This document shows positions 1 to 11,506 of a DNA stretch of 64,000 nucleotides, one piece after another. A program made the position numbers and the translations under genes. The notes below the pieces were generated by a model. It ran no database searches and was not told where the DNA came from. It worked only from the letters and a program-made list of their open reading frames with translations. The stretch comes from Pegea sp. RAD2-039 (Eukaryota; Chordata; Thaliacea; Salpida; Salpidae), in contig JAQGEQ010000081.1 in assembly GCA_034620365.1 (NCBI GenBank), positions 186,001-250,000 on the forward strand, written 5' to 3'. Every line of letters begins with the position of its first letter. The stretch's first letter is position 1.

Positions 1-1080
1 CAAAACAATTAGCATGTCGAAAGCTTCTTTCTTATTTTTCAATGTACAAAACTTTATTCCTTAGCAGAAATTAAACAATGACGCCATTATATAATTTTTA
101 CAGGAATTAAGGATTTTATTAAAGACAAAGTCTTTTATCCTAGTTCTTAGAGGTTTTAAATCGAAATTAGTATTTTTATTTGAAGTGTAATTAACTAATT
201 TTGATAATTTAAAAATTCTACTTTTGTTCGAAAATTTTAACTTATATTAATCAATAACAAACATTTATAAAGACTTCTTAATGTAATAATTTAGAACAGC
301 AGCCATCTATTAACACAGTATCAGGTCCTTAATTTGCGTTTATTGGCCATTAAAATATAAATTATATCTGATTGAGTTTAGCAACTTCTTAGGATAAAAT
401 TTCATTGTTAATTTTCTACACAGATAATCATAGCACAAAGAGTATTAAATGAATATAATTTTGTCCGGAATTTTCCAATTTAAATTGTTTTCAAATTCTA
501 GATTATGTTTCTTACTAGCGAAAATCAAATAAGTTTTTAACATATAGCGGATTTTGTAAATTATCAACAAAAGTCATTTTTAAATTTAAAGTATAAAGTT
601 TCTACAAATTTCTTTTCGGTTTTCATAAACAATATCTTTTCATAACGGAAGAAAAATATTTAGTTGAAAATAGACAGATATAACTGTTGTCTGTTTTGGC
701 TTATACAACTTCTTGAATGAGAAAATGATCGGTGTCTATCTTAGAAACTGATCTAAACTTTAAAACGTATGCTTCTTATTCATTGCTTGATTTTGGTTAG
801 TTTCAGTTTTTATAACAAATGTTATTTTGAATTATATTTTCTAATTTTAATATACTTAAAAGTAAATTGCAATTTCTATAAAAGAATACAAACATAAGAT
901 AAAACAAGAAGTTATTACAAGATTTATTGAGTTAAGATGAAATGTACTAAAAAATTAATACTTAAAAGCAAGTAGAAAGGCTTAGAGTTATCAAAAAAGT
1001 ATTTCTACAAAATAAAATATTTTGATTAGTTTAAAATTATCTTTCTTATTTTATTTGCTAATTGTGCTAAAACAGTAAGT
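1..1080. repeat. Long-repeat blocks I and J
   Basis: There is no gene here. Bases 1-820 match 49068-49900 and 57580-58400 in the same order (block I, marked by a TGACGCCATTAT motif). Bases 830-1076 match 10640-10915 and 60620-60880 (block J). At about 827 block I passes straight into J, whereas at 58430-60600 a 2-kb block (C) lies between them. The block stops abruptly at 1080, where the cullin-bearing duplication begins. Confidence 0.75.
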
Positions 1081-1914
1081 ATTTCATGATCTTATAAGTA
1101 CCAAAATACATCAGTGGTAGTTTTGTGTAAAAATACTTTTAGGATTTTTTTTTTGTTTATTTATATGAGTCTATTGTGTATATAGAAGGAAAAAATGTTT
1201 TGCAGTCGTAATGTCAGCTTTTTGAATCATTTTAAAATTTCGTCCAGCTACCATTACTTAGAATGGTTTTTTCAAATTCATTTTCAAAATAATAATTCAT
1301 TTCATTTTCATAACTTTTTTGCGTACAAAATCATTTCTGCTTCAAAATTTAATTTAAATTTCAAGGTATTACTAGGTTTGATCAACATTTTAAATTCAAA
1401 AACTTTCATGTAAGCTTTTTCTAGATCCGTTACTTAAGCTAAAAGCGCAACGTTAAGTTTTCTGATTGCAAAAGTGTTTATGTTATCTCCTTGTGGTTTA
1501 AAGACAAGATAAAAAATTTATGTTTCTTTTTCAGTTGTTAGATAAATCTGTAGCCTGCTACAGGATTAGCTTAATAATAGAACATTTTGTTTTAAGTATA
1601 TGAGATCTATAGTTTAAGCAATAGTACAGTGCTAGGTTTTCTGAATGTAAGGTTATGTATCTTTTTGATTATAACAGACTAAATAACTTTTTGAATATTT
1701 AATGCTGTTGAAAAAGAGTGTAGTTAGCTAAACTTGGCTGCTACTGCTTTTACTTGTTATATTTTAATTATTGTTCTTGTTTTACTATTTAAAGCACCAG
1801 AAAATTTAAGTTTTTTTTTAGTATCTTTCTAAAGGAATACATTTTTAGCTTAAAAGTAATTTTTTGTGCATATTAAAAATATTGTTTAAACGTGCTTAAA
1901 TGATCTTAACAATT

Positions 1915-2115
1915 GTTTTGCGCGTGACTGAGGCACGATCGCTTCATGTTTATGAGGCTGGTTGCATAGGGTGTTTTTTCTCGCTTCTACTTTCGATGTA
2001 CGACGTCATGATTTCTTTGTTTATGCAGACAAACACCTACATACTTTGAAACAAACACACGAAGCAGCCACATGTTTCATCGAGATTCAAACTATTCAGA
2101 CACTAATAAAGTGAT
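1915..2115 (+). promoter_or_regulatory. GC-richer island upstream of cullin-3 (possible promoter/5' exon)
   Basis: This is the only clearly GC-richer stretch in the 1.7 kb between the left edge of the duplication and the first recognised cullin exon, and it is nearly unchanged in copy 2 (30535-30735). It contains an ACGACGTCAT (CRE-like) motif and, at 2071, an ATG opening 13 codons followed by a GT. That frame would be in phase with the exon at 2764. The remaining intergenic sequence here is plain AT-rich DNA. A role as promoter or 5' exon is inference. Confidence 0.25.
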
Positions 2116-2763
2116 AGAAATTTTTATCATTTTTGATTTCAATTTTGTTGTACTGGTTTAAATATAGTGGATTAAAGAATTTCATTTTTTGCTAAAATGT
2201 TGATAGTAATATACTGTTGATATTTTATTTGTAATTTGAAGTTAACTTGCTATGCTTATAGTTTTAAATTAATTTTACATTTATAGAGATTTTATTAAAG
2301 CTCTATCAAATATTAGAGTAGGAATTATAATTAGTTTTATAATTCAAACATTTGGTTTTCATCTATATATTAATAATTATATAAATCATTACATTTTGTG
2401 ATTTTCAGAAACTTGTGTTTTTTTACTTATTTTATGATAAACTTTTTTTTACAAACATATTTAACCCATTTTTATATTTTTTTTCAACAAATTTCTGCAA
2501 AATGCGTTTTATCAAAGTTGAGTGAAAATATTTATAATAGAAATGAGGTGCTAACTTCAGTTTTCAGGCTTTTATAAGTTGAGCAGTTATAAACTTTCAG
2601 TCTAAGTTAGCCAGCTTATGTAAAAGGAAATCAACTTATTGGTTGATATGACATTTTTGATTCTCAAAAATTCTGTTTTTATTCACTATTTTCTTATTTT
2701 AATTTGATATAAAAATTTTCATACAAAGAAAATGAAAATATAAAATCTGATTTTTTTTTCTAG

Positions 2764-4882
2764 ATGACAGTGGATGACCGATACTTCTTGAACAACTGGG
2801 ATCTGCTCAAAAAAGCAATCCAACAAATTCAAAACAAAAACGAGGGTAGTCTTAGGTTTGAAGAAATTTTTAGGAATGCGTACATGATGGTTATTCATGA
2901 GCATGGCGAGAAGTTGTACAATGGATTGAGAGAGGTGGTCACTGACCATCTTCGTCTAAAGGTGATTGGTTGTTGGAATTTGGGTCGATCATTTTTATAG
3001 TTTATTTGGCAAAGCTCACATCAAAAGATGTTTCTTATAAATATTTTCTAAATAATTGGCCACCTATTAGGTCCTAACCTAGACAGACACTAGCTGGACG
3101 TTGATGCCACTGTCCCAGCTGACAGTCATCGAACATCGGGTGTAATTGGGTGGTTCTGTTTGTCTAAAATGACTTTTAGAGATTTATTTAGTGAAAAAAA
3201 CTCCTTTTAATTCAGGTTAGTGTTGATGTGATTGCTTCACTGAAGAACAACTTCCTGTCCACACTGAACGCTGCTTGGGAAGACCATCTAACCTGCATGG
3301 TAAAGATCAGCTACACCATGACGCTTATGGTCAGTATCTTTACCTACATGTTGATCTTCTCACATCTTTTTCATAAAGGATCGAGTTTATGTGTCTCAAA
3401 ATAACGTTGATAATGTTTATCATCTGGGATTAAAACTCTTTCGAGATGAAGTGATCCGCCACAAGGAGATAGGAAGTTATCTTGAAAAAGTGCTTCTAGA
3501 TCTCGTAGCTCGCGAACGAAAGGGGGAAGTTGTTGACAGGTAGATGACTCTAGAGTGTTTTAAACATCTTTCTAAACATCTTCTACTTTCAGAGGTTCTA
3601 TCAGAAGCGCTTGCATGATGCTCACGACTTTATCGCTAAATAACCGAGACGTTTACGAGCAACAATTTGAGATCGCTTTTTTGCATCAGTTGGTTGAATT
3701 TTATAGAGTAAAAAATCCTCCTAAGGAATCATAAACATTTCTAATTTAATTATCATTTGTAGTTGGAAAGCCAGAAATTGTTAGCTGAAAACAGCACCTC
3801 TGTCTACATCAATAAAGTTGAAGCTAGAATCGAAGAGGAAGTCGAAAGAGCGCGTTATTATCTTAATCCAATGAGCGAACCAGCTATAATATCTGGTACC
3901 TAGACACCCTCATCATCATCGACCAGCTTCAAATTTGTTTTTTTGATTCAGTTCTTGAAAGCGAGCTGATCCAGAAGCACATGCATACCATAGTTGAGAT
4001 GGAAAACTCTGGAGCTGTTCACATGTTAAAGAATGATAAAAAAGAGGGTTTGTTGGATTTCTCCAACCACATAAGTTAAATATAAAACTGGTTTTTGTTT
4101 ACAGATCTTCTTTGTATGTACAAGTTATTTGAAAGAGTTCCTGAAGGTCTTTTGACTTTGAAGGATTGTGTGAGTGTGTACCTTCGAGAGCAGGGCAAGG
4201 CTCTTGTTGAAGATTGTAGTCAAAAGTCTGCAGTGGATTACATCCAGGTACTTCTTTCTATTTATCATCTAACCTTTTAAATTTCAACCTTGTAGAGCTT
4301 GCTGAACCTCAAGGATCGTATGGATGACTTTTTGACTAAATCATTCAAAAATGATAATATCTTTAAGAAGATGATCGGGGGTGACTTTGAATGGTTTGTT
4401 AATCTCAACCCGAAGTCACCAGAGTACTTCTCGTTGTTTATTGATGATAAACTGAAGAAAGGAGATAAAATGGTTAGTTTAAAACAACCCGGTGCCCTCA
4501 TAATCATTCCGATCTTTCTAGTTATCTGAACAAGACGTTGAAAGCGTTCTGGAAAAGTCGATGTCGCTATTTCGCTTTCTGCAAGAAAAAGATATTTTTG
4601 AGCGCTACTACAAACAGCATCTCAGTAGACGTCTTCTCACCAAAAAAAGTATCTCAGATGACTCTGAGAAAAACATGATCGCCAAATTGAAGGTTTGTTT
4701 ACTTTTTTTATCAACTACGTCATCAATCGCGAGACGTCATCAAATTTCAGACTGAATGTGGATGCCAGTTCACCAGCAAACTCGAAAGTATGTTCAATGA
4801 CATGAAATTCTCCATCACAACCAACGAGGACTTTAAGCGTCACATCACCGACAACTCCGGAATAAAGGATTTTTCTTTGTAA
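2764..4882 (+). CDS. C-terminally truncated cullin-3, copy 1 (10 exons)
   Basis: This is a cullin-3 scaffold subunit (CUL3-RING E3 ligase) lacking its catalytic half. Exons: 2764-2961, 3216-3329, 3379-3539, 3593-3707, 3763-3895, 3952-4047, 4105-4247, 4296-4472, 4522-4692, 4751-4882. All nine introns are GT-AG, and the joined frame is 479 codons with no stop. Recognisable blocks in order: the BTB-binding helix (FEEIFRNAY, residues 32-40; the L and E equivalent to human L52/E55 are kept), [83 protein letters not shown] and [11 protein letters not shown]. Animal CUL3 is about 770 residues. Here the frame stops after NSGIKDFSL, so the RBX1-binding alpha/beta region and the neddylated WHB domain are missing. 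The ATG directly follows a splice acceptor (TTTTCTAG), so a further 5' exon is likely. It could be a decoy for BTB proteins or a young pseudogene. Confidence 0.9.
3068..3120 (+). other. Structured GC-rich island in cullin-3 intron 1
   Basis: The first intron (2962-3215) is about five times longer than the others and holds a GC-richer core. Within it, TAGGT/ACCTA (3068-3072/3077-3081) can pair around a 4-nt loop, and AGCTGGAC (3092-3099) can pair with GTCCCAGCT (3112-3120) over 8 bp with one bulged C and a 12-nt loop. Copy 2 (31691-31743) keeps both stems. A TTGATGC and a CTGA motif lie nearby, but the spacing is wrong for a normal C/D snoRNA. I cannot assign it to an RNA class. Confidence 0.3.
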
Positions 4883-4886
4883 TTTA

Positions 4887-4892
4887 AATAAA
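4887..4892 (+). promoter_or_regulatory. Poly(A) signal candidate AATAAA
   Basis: AATAAA begins five bases after the truncated cullin stop codon, and a second copy is at 5099-5104. If the truncated frame is transcribed, a short 3' UTR is possible. AATAAA is common by chance in DNA this AT-rich. Confidence 0.3.
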
Positions 4893-4918
4893 TAGATGAA
4901 ATAACATTTTTTTATAAA

Positions 4919-5010
4919 ATCGACGCTGCAACAGAGGATTAAGAAGTCGAAATATGAGTAGTGATTTATTGTTGAAGACAGTTAATGAAGTTGTTCTAGA
5001 GATCAATTAG
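4919..5010 (+). pseudogene. Decayed remnant resembling the cullin-3 WHB (neddylation) region
   Basis: Reading across two frame shifts gives IDAAT, then RIKKSK, then MSSDLLLKTVNEVVLEI. This follows the order of the cullin C-terminal block (EAAI-VRIMKSRKKM-HN-LV-EV) that holds the NEDD8 acceptor lysine. The pieces lie in three different frames 36 bases after the stop codon. If correct, about 200 residues between the N-terminal frame and this scrap were deleted before the segment was duplicated, because copy 2 has the same arrangement at 33544-33635. The match is short and degenerate, so chance cannot be excluded. Confidence 0.4.
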
Positions 5011-6476
5011 AAAGTTACGGATGATTTTATCAGAGTTTATAAATAATGACAATATTTTTGTAAACAAACTTTATAGAAATTATAATTTATATCAATTAAA
5101 TAAAAAGCTTAATAAATGCTACTTTATATTTAAAAAGAATATGCTGGTTTAAAAACGGTAAACAACTTTCAATTTTAACTAGTTTGAAAAACTACTCGAC
5201 TGTAAACGCAAGGCAAATTAAACTTATGTAAGAAAGTTTATCCTGTTTCTATTCAACCTGATTACTACTATTTAAATAACTAAATAAAAACAATATTGGA
5301 AAACGAAAAAAAAGACAATTCGGTGAAAATTCTTTAATTTTAGAAACTAATAACTTTTCGCTTGATCCATTTACAATTAATTTAGTCTAATTGAAAGCTT
5401 ATTAGATTAAGAGATATAATATCTTTTTTGAGATCTATTTCGATCTTTACCTTATTTTTTGTGATGATCCAAGGTGTTTATTTTATAAAAGTCGTAAATA
5501 ATCTTAAATCAAATAAAAAAATAAAGCATGAGGTCATTGAAACACATTTAGACGTTTTCATTAACTTGCTAACATATAAGTTTTTGGTTTCAACTAACTT
5601 TCTAATATTATACAAATGTACAAATGATTGCCAAATCAATGACGTCATAATTGCTGATAGTAAAAACACGTAGTCACGGTTCAGTAATTTTAATTTGTAA
5701 ATAAAACAAAAACAAAACTACAAATTAAAATGAATTTAATGATCATGAACTCTACAGATAAAAAAAGCATCAAATTAAAAGAAAGAAATGAAAAATCTTT
5801 AATCAGAAATATACATCTTATATTTAAAATAAACGTTTTTAGTAACAACATCTAATTAAATAGTTAAATAACTATGCCAATAAATAATAAATCATAATCA
5901 CAATATACACAAAGTACTATAAAATTTATACAGAGAAAATTGTTAATCTATTTATGAATAAAAGAAAGTTAGTTTGGAAAAAGAGATAGACACAAGAAAT
6001 TTAATCGAGCGTACCTTAATCAGTGAAGATAGAAAAGAGACAGAAGAGTTGAGACTTTTAATGAGTTTATTTGATTCTAAACTGTTTTGTTTGTTTGTAA
6101 ATTAGTTCTACAAAAACTCAGTAAAAACTCAATTTTATAAACTGGCGATCTCAAAACATCTGAACCAAATATTAAAATTAAACAGAATAATTGCATAATT
6201 TCCATTTCATTTATGATATAAAGTATTAATCGATAAGTTATTTAGTATCTAATTAATTTGATTAAGATTTTTTCATAATTCTCTACTACTAGTAGTGTTT
6301 ATGTATTACACAAATAGTTTTCACGACAATCAGCATGGACATATTGCACAATTAACATTTGTTGATTAGAATTAACTAATGATTAGGGTTGATAGTTAAT
6401 ATTTAGTTCATTCATATGAGTTTTTGTAGACTGAGATTAAAAAGGAATTATTTCAAATGTGAGTTGATCAATGAAG
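5011..6476. other. Gene-free 3' part of the duplicated segment
   Basis: AT-rich sequence shared with 33636-35100. I found no convincing coding frame, RNA gene or repeat-module motif. The longest open stretch (5428-5673) begins at TTG, not ATG. A perfect TGACGTCA octamer occurs at 5640 and is kept in copy 2. Confidence 0.6.
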
Positions 6477-6500
6477 ATGAAGTGATTTCCTTCACTTCAT
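6477..6500. repeat. 9-bp perfect inverted repeat next to the RT remnant
   Basis: ATGAAGTGA (6477-6485) and TCACTTCAT (6492-6500) are perfect complements around a 6-nt loop. The hairpin ends exactly where the readable RT frame on the minus strand ends (6501). It could be part of the 3' sequence of the retroelement or mark a breakpoint. Confidence 0.55.
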
Positions 6501-6992
6501 TCACAAATTCTCGTCTTCACAAGACTTTGTGGGCTGGATTCTGAGCTGCCAATTCATAGACCAGTTTTCCAAATTGTGCAGTTTAGTTTAAAGTTTTGAA
6601 GAATTGCAACATAATAGCTTGATATCATCTGCATACACAAACACTCTGACATCATCTACTGCTACTAGTCTTCTGATGACGTCTTCAATGAAAATTAAAA
6701 AGAGAAGGAGGCCCAGAACAGAACCCTGTGGAACACCCCTAGTGATTTGACTAGAAATAGATAAAGATCTTTCTACACGACCTTGTTGGGTTCTAGCTGA
6801 AAAGTAATCTTCAATCCACTGTAAGATAAAGATATTGATTTGTAAGTTTTTCAATACAGTAACAAACTTAGTGTGTGAGACAGAATCAAACGCTTTTGCA
6901 AAATCGAGGTATATGAGGTCACAGGGAGTATTACTTTCGTAATGGGCTGTAAGCTCAAAAGTAAGAATTTTAAGATTAGTTTCGCTTGTCAT
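6501..6992 (-). pseudogene. Non-LTR retrotransposon reverse transcriptase fragment (copy 1)
   Basis: The minus-strand frame shows RT motif A (IYLDFAKAFDSVSH), motif B (TRGVPQGSVLGLLLFLIF) and the catalytic motif C (FVYADDIKLL). Continuing past an in-frame TAA at about 6588 gives LHNLENWSMNWQLRIQPTKS, typical of the palm/thumb region after YADD in Jockey/CR1-like elements. The fragment lacks the endonuclease and N-terminal RT part: a stop lies just upstream of the ATG at 6992. It also lacks the C-terminus, so it is a 5'- and 3'-truncated, inactivated copy. The first part, from 6684 downward, also lies in duplication copy 2. Such elements copy themselves by target-primed reverse transcription, and 5' truncation is usual. 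Confidence 0.9.
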
Positions 6993-7360
6993 AAATCATT
7001 TAAATAGGCACTAACTAAAGTTTCTTTTTTGTTTTGTTATAATTTGACAATAAACAATTGAAGTTTTAGTTAAGTATTGTGTAACAAGAAATACTTTGTT
7101 TTCAATTGACTGTTTTGATTTTATATTAATCTTATAAACAAATTGTCGACTACTTTTAATAGGTAATTGTCATTATTCAACTTCCTATTTGACCCGCTTC
7201 TGTTGCAAATAAGTTACTTTTTACAACAAGCCCGGTACTTACACGAGCTCAACATAAATGACATAATTGTTCAGTATTCTTTGGAATGTATAACATTAGT
7301 TTGATTGCAATAAAAATTGTTTATGCAATTAAAAACTATGATGAATCACAATAAAACTAG
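6993..7360. other. Spacer beyond the RT remnant
   Basis: No gene is seen. A GC-richer patch at 7190-7250 is not matched elsewhere in the window. It may be retroelement sequence beyond recognition. Repeat-module sequence resumes at about 7361. Confidence 0.5.
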
Positions 7361-8459
7361 CTAGACATTAAATTCCTGTGTACAGATAAATTCTGTTAAA
7401 CTGACTTCTACAAAATCGAGATTAGCACTTTTTGATTTTATTTGCATTATATTTAACTTATTTGGGTAATTTAAGAATTTTACTTTTGTTCAAACAAATA
7501 AACATTTTCTAATAATAACAAAAATATATAATGGCTTTTTAAATAAGCAATTTAATACATCAGTAGTCTAATCACAGATTTTTAACTTTAATTTTGCTTC
7601 TATTAACATTTAAATCTAAATTATCTCTGATTGATGCTTACCGACTGTTTTAAATAAAATTTAATACTTAATTTTCTACACAGAAAAGCATAGCACAAAA
7701 AAAATTAAATAAAATTATTTTTTTCAGCAATGTTTCAATTCAAACTGTTTTCGATTTCTAGATTATATTAATTATATTTTTTACTAGAAATAATCGACTA
7801 AATTTTAAACATCAAGCGTATTTGTTAAATTTTATACATAAGTAAAGTTTAAAGGTAAACTACAAAGCTTCTAAAAATATGTTTCTAACAGAAAACAATA
7901 TTTAGTTGAAAATTGACATATGGAACTTTTGTCGATTTTGGCTTATTTAGCTTTTTGAATGAGAAATTGATTTGTGTATCATACAAACTGATGTAAACAA
8001 TAAAAGTTTTGCTTTAGTTTCATTTCTTTTGTCTAAATCAAAAACAATTTTGAAGAACACAAATCATTAACGACAGAAGTTGTTGAAGTCAAGCAAAATA
8101 ATGTTATTAATTCCTTTTATATACTATATACCACAACATTTTTTTAATATCAGTTCTAAAAACAATGAAGCAAATTGAGCCTAGTCAACTATTAATTGAA
8201 AGTTTATGTAAATAGAAAGGTTGTGTTTTAATATTATTATTTTATTATATTAATTTTATTACGTTTTGTTATCAATATTACTATTAACATAATTATTACA
8301 AATGATATCTTTAACAACACTAAGTATTTTTAATCGTGATAGCTTTTCTATCTGCTTTCATTGAAAAAAGAATGGATATAAATTATACGTTGAAACTTGT
8401 TCAACCTCAAAATAATTATAAACACGTAGAAATTGTCAACAAAAACCTAAGGTTCTCAA
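7361..8459. repeat. Block-I-like repeat and dispersed module
   Basis: Bases 7430-7700 resemble 165-430 (block I). Bases 7890-8110 closely match 38868-39110, including the recurring phrase ATCATTAACGACAGAAGTTGTT. At 8378-8430 a GTTGAA-ACTTG-TTCAAC inverted repeat appears, and it recurs in block C. There is no coding frame. Confidence 0.65.
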
Positions 8460-10450
8460 CCAAAATAACTTTTAAATTTTATAAGTAATTTATCTAAGGA
8501 CAATATATATAATATAATTTCAAAATTATACTTTCTAAAATTAAATCATGAGATTTTATGAACTTTATCTTTTAAAATACAATACTTTTACGATTTTAGT
8601 TTGTCTCTAATATAACTAGAAAACAAGTTACAAACTATATGAAGAAACTGACATTTACCGTTTTTTTTATAAATGAAAAAAATAAGGTGAATCTACTAAA
8701 GTTAAATTAACTTTAACAAAAAATAACGACATTAAAAATAACATAAAAAGTTACAACTATCCCAAGTATTAGGAGTGAAAATTAGTTTTCTTAGTTTGAC
8801 TATTCTTTAAATAATATTATTTGAAAGTATTATTATCTTTATCAAACAACAATCAGTAGATGAACGTAACTGAAATTTCTCTGCTACAATTTCTTTTATA
8901 GATTTATTTGGAAAATTTTCTAACAGAAGAAAGTAGAATAATATATTCTATATAGCAAATGTATTTAAATATGTCATAATCATCTAAACTGAGAAAGAAA
9001 TTTCATTACAATAAAATATATTTTCTAATGCTTCACTAGCATCAATGTTATTTACCATAAAATCACCTGTAAGAAAAAACGGGCTCCAAATATCAAAACT
9101 TTTTAGATGGTTGCATCTACGCAATTAGAGTTGAATCTCAAACCTTATATGTAAAGTGGTCTCAATCTTATGTTTGTGGTGCTCAAAAAGATGGCTTAAA
9201 AATTTTATTAAGTAATTTTTAAAGACAATCAGAGAACTTTTCAAAGCATTTTCAATAATGATAGTGATAATAACATTTCTTATATATTTCTATGTATTTG
9301 ATGTTTATAATTTTAAAATTGTATAATTTGTAAATTTTATTTACTGAATTAATATTCTAATAAGTTTACACTTTCAGTAAATTATGTTGAAAATATTTTC
9401 TATTTTTCGCAGTTCAGAAAAAATATTCAACAAAAAAATTTAGAATGAAATAAAAAGAATGTAATATTTTAATAATATAGATCCCTAACAACTTCCAGTG
9501 TTTTTAGCTTGATATGTTCGTTTAAGTTTCTACTTTCATTAGAAAAACTATTTATATAATTTATAAGTTGAAACTTGTTCAACCTCAAAATAATTATCAA
9601 TGGTAATGTAAACAATAACACCTAAATATCAGGTAAAGCTTTGTTATACTCATCTTATATATTATTGCATTTTAATCTCAGGTTTGTGAGTTAAAATTTT
9701 AAAATGTTTACTTACTACAGAATTTGGTAAATCTTTTAATTTTGAAATTATGCAATTTTTGCAAGATTTTATTATTCAGAAATTCCTTATCTTTCTTACT
9801 AAAGTCTTACTAATTTTATGTTTTAGTTGCATTGTGAAATTCTAAAAAACTTTTCTATATACTAAACTTGTTAACAAAGCAACTAATTTTGAAGAACTGT
9901 CTTGTTTGTTTTTTAATGCAATTTTTCTATAGACTTTCATCTCGTCAATTAATATTTTTCTTTTTTAAGAAAAATAACTTTTCTAAGTAATAAATTACTT
10001 ATGTTTAAAAGTATCTTTAGGAAAAATGTCTTTTAAAAATGCTTAAAAGTTTAAATAATTTCGAAATTAAAGAGAAATAAAAACGTGAAAAACAATAAAA
10101 TATATAAATAAATTCCATCTGCATTTTCTTATCAAAGTCGATTTGTTAATAGTAAATAGAGATTAAGATCTACAAAAAATTAATCTATTAGCGTTTGTTT
10201 TAGATTATAGGTAGGTTATTTAATATTGTGAAATACACAATTTCGTAAATTTTCTATTTTCCTTTTTTTTTAAATGAAAAAAAAATAAATAAGTTTAATA
10301 TAAATACATAATCTTCTTCATGAAATTTAACATAAAATTTAAATTAATTTTAAGTTAGTAAGTTTAACTGTTTCAAAATTTTTAATATTATTAAATATAT
10401 TATTAGAAAACATTTCAAATAGAATCGTTTTCTTCTATGTTTACGTAATC
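8460..10450 (+). repeat. Block C, copy 1
   Basis: This block of about 2 kb recurs with high similarity at 15070-17092, 58431-60440 and, in part, 63131-64000 (to the window end) and 50000-50500. It includes the phrase AACAATCAGTAGATGAACG at 8850 and a CCCGT..ACGGG-type hairpin at 9063-9085 (CCTGT here, so one pair becomes a G-T wobble). No open frame of note. Confidence 0.85.
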
Positions 10451-11506
10451 TACTTTTTACAAACTTTGGTAAATTTATTTTTACTCTTAACGAATTATAG
10501 GACAACTAAAATTCTTATAAATAAGACGGAAATTACTCTCTAAAAACCCTTCAAAATTATTATTTGCATTTTGACGTTAAAACAAATTTTTCTATTAAAT
10601 ATTTATAAAATAATATAAACGTTTTCTGGTTTATCCAAAAATATTTTGAATTATATTTTGTAATCAAATATACTTAAAAGTAAATTGCAAATTCCATAAA
10701 AGAATACTATTACTTTTTTTATTTAATCCATAAAAACAAGGAAGTAATACTATTATATTTAATTTAGATGAAATGTAATAAAAAATTACTACTTTAAAGC
10801 TAATAAAAAGGTTTACAGCTATCAAAAAAGTATTTCTAAAATTTAAAATATTTTTCTTAGTTTGAGAAATTATCTTTCCTTATTATATTTTGCTAACTGT
10901 GCTAAAACAAGAAAAAAAGCAAAATGATAAATCTAAATGAATTTTAATTTTAAAATGAAAAATTGGATATAAATTTGTTAAAGAACTGATTAATTAAAAT
11001 ACTGATTTTTTTTTTAAACAGAAAACGTTTTTCTCACCAAAAATAACTAAAAAAGTTATGATTTTTATAAAATATATTAATCTGAAATGACAACTTGTTT
11101 GTTTTGCTATTAACAAACATTTGAATTGAAAATACATATACATATATTTGCTGATAGGTTTTTTAAATAGAAAACAATAAAATAATTTTCCACGCGCAGT
11201 AGATGTAAGATTTTGCTAATTTCTTCAGTAATTTTGGTCAAATTTAAAATGTACTCTTACTCAGCAAAAAAATACATTGTATAAATTAAAAAGTTGAAAT
11301 TAGCCAAAGATATTGAGTTTGGAATAGATGATTATTAACGAAATCAATTTTTTACCAGTTTACACCACAAACACTAGATTATATGAAGCTTTGACTCTCT
11401 ATAGGATGTTTTTAAAAAGAAAATCGATTTTTTAATAGTAAATAGAGATTAAGAACTGAAAAAATAATTACTTAGTAGCGTCTGTTTTAGATTATAAGTA
11501 ACTTAT
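10451..11506. repeat. Block J and part of a hairpin module
   Basis: Bases 10600-10920 match 60590-60890 (block J, ending GTGCTAAAACA). Bases 11095-11400 match the second half of the hairpin modules (phrases ATTTTCCACGCGCAGTAGATGTAA and CACCACAAACACTAGATTATA), but the hairpin itself is absent, so this is a truncated module. Confidence 0.65.

Larger units (their letters stand above)
1081..6684 (+). repeat. 5.6-kb segmental duplication, copy 1
   Basis: This segment recurs at 29727-35310 in the same orientation with only scattered substitutions and small indels; exons and introns are about equally similar. It carries a cullin-3 gene, its 5' and 3' flanks and part of a reverse transcriptase remnant. 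The left edge abuts repeat block J here but repeat block H in copy 2, so the two copies sit in different sequence contexts. The last shared bases are GATGACGTCT at 6675-6684. After that, copy 1 continues in RT sequence and copy 2 does not, so copy 2 has the disturbed right edge. Confidence 0.95.

Noticed and set aside
1195..1413. A 72-codon ATG frame, kept in copy 2
   Set aside because: Low-complexity Phe/His/Asn-rich translation of AT-rich DNA with no recognisable motif. Shared only because the segment is duplicated.
3062..3165. A C/D-box snoRNA in cullin intron 1
   Set aside because: C-like and D-like motifs are too close and no terminal stem or second box pair is seen.
63..5647. CRE-like TGACGTCA/TGACGCCA motifs recurring in blocks I and K and near cullin
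   Set aside because: Recurrence is explained by repeat copies; a single octamer in the cullin 3' flank is not evidence of regulation.
5428..5673. An 81-codon frame conserved in both duplication copies (also 34054-34299)
   Set aside because: It begins at TTG with no ATG at the start. Conservation is explained by the recent duplication.
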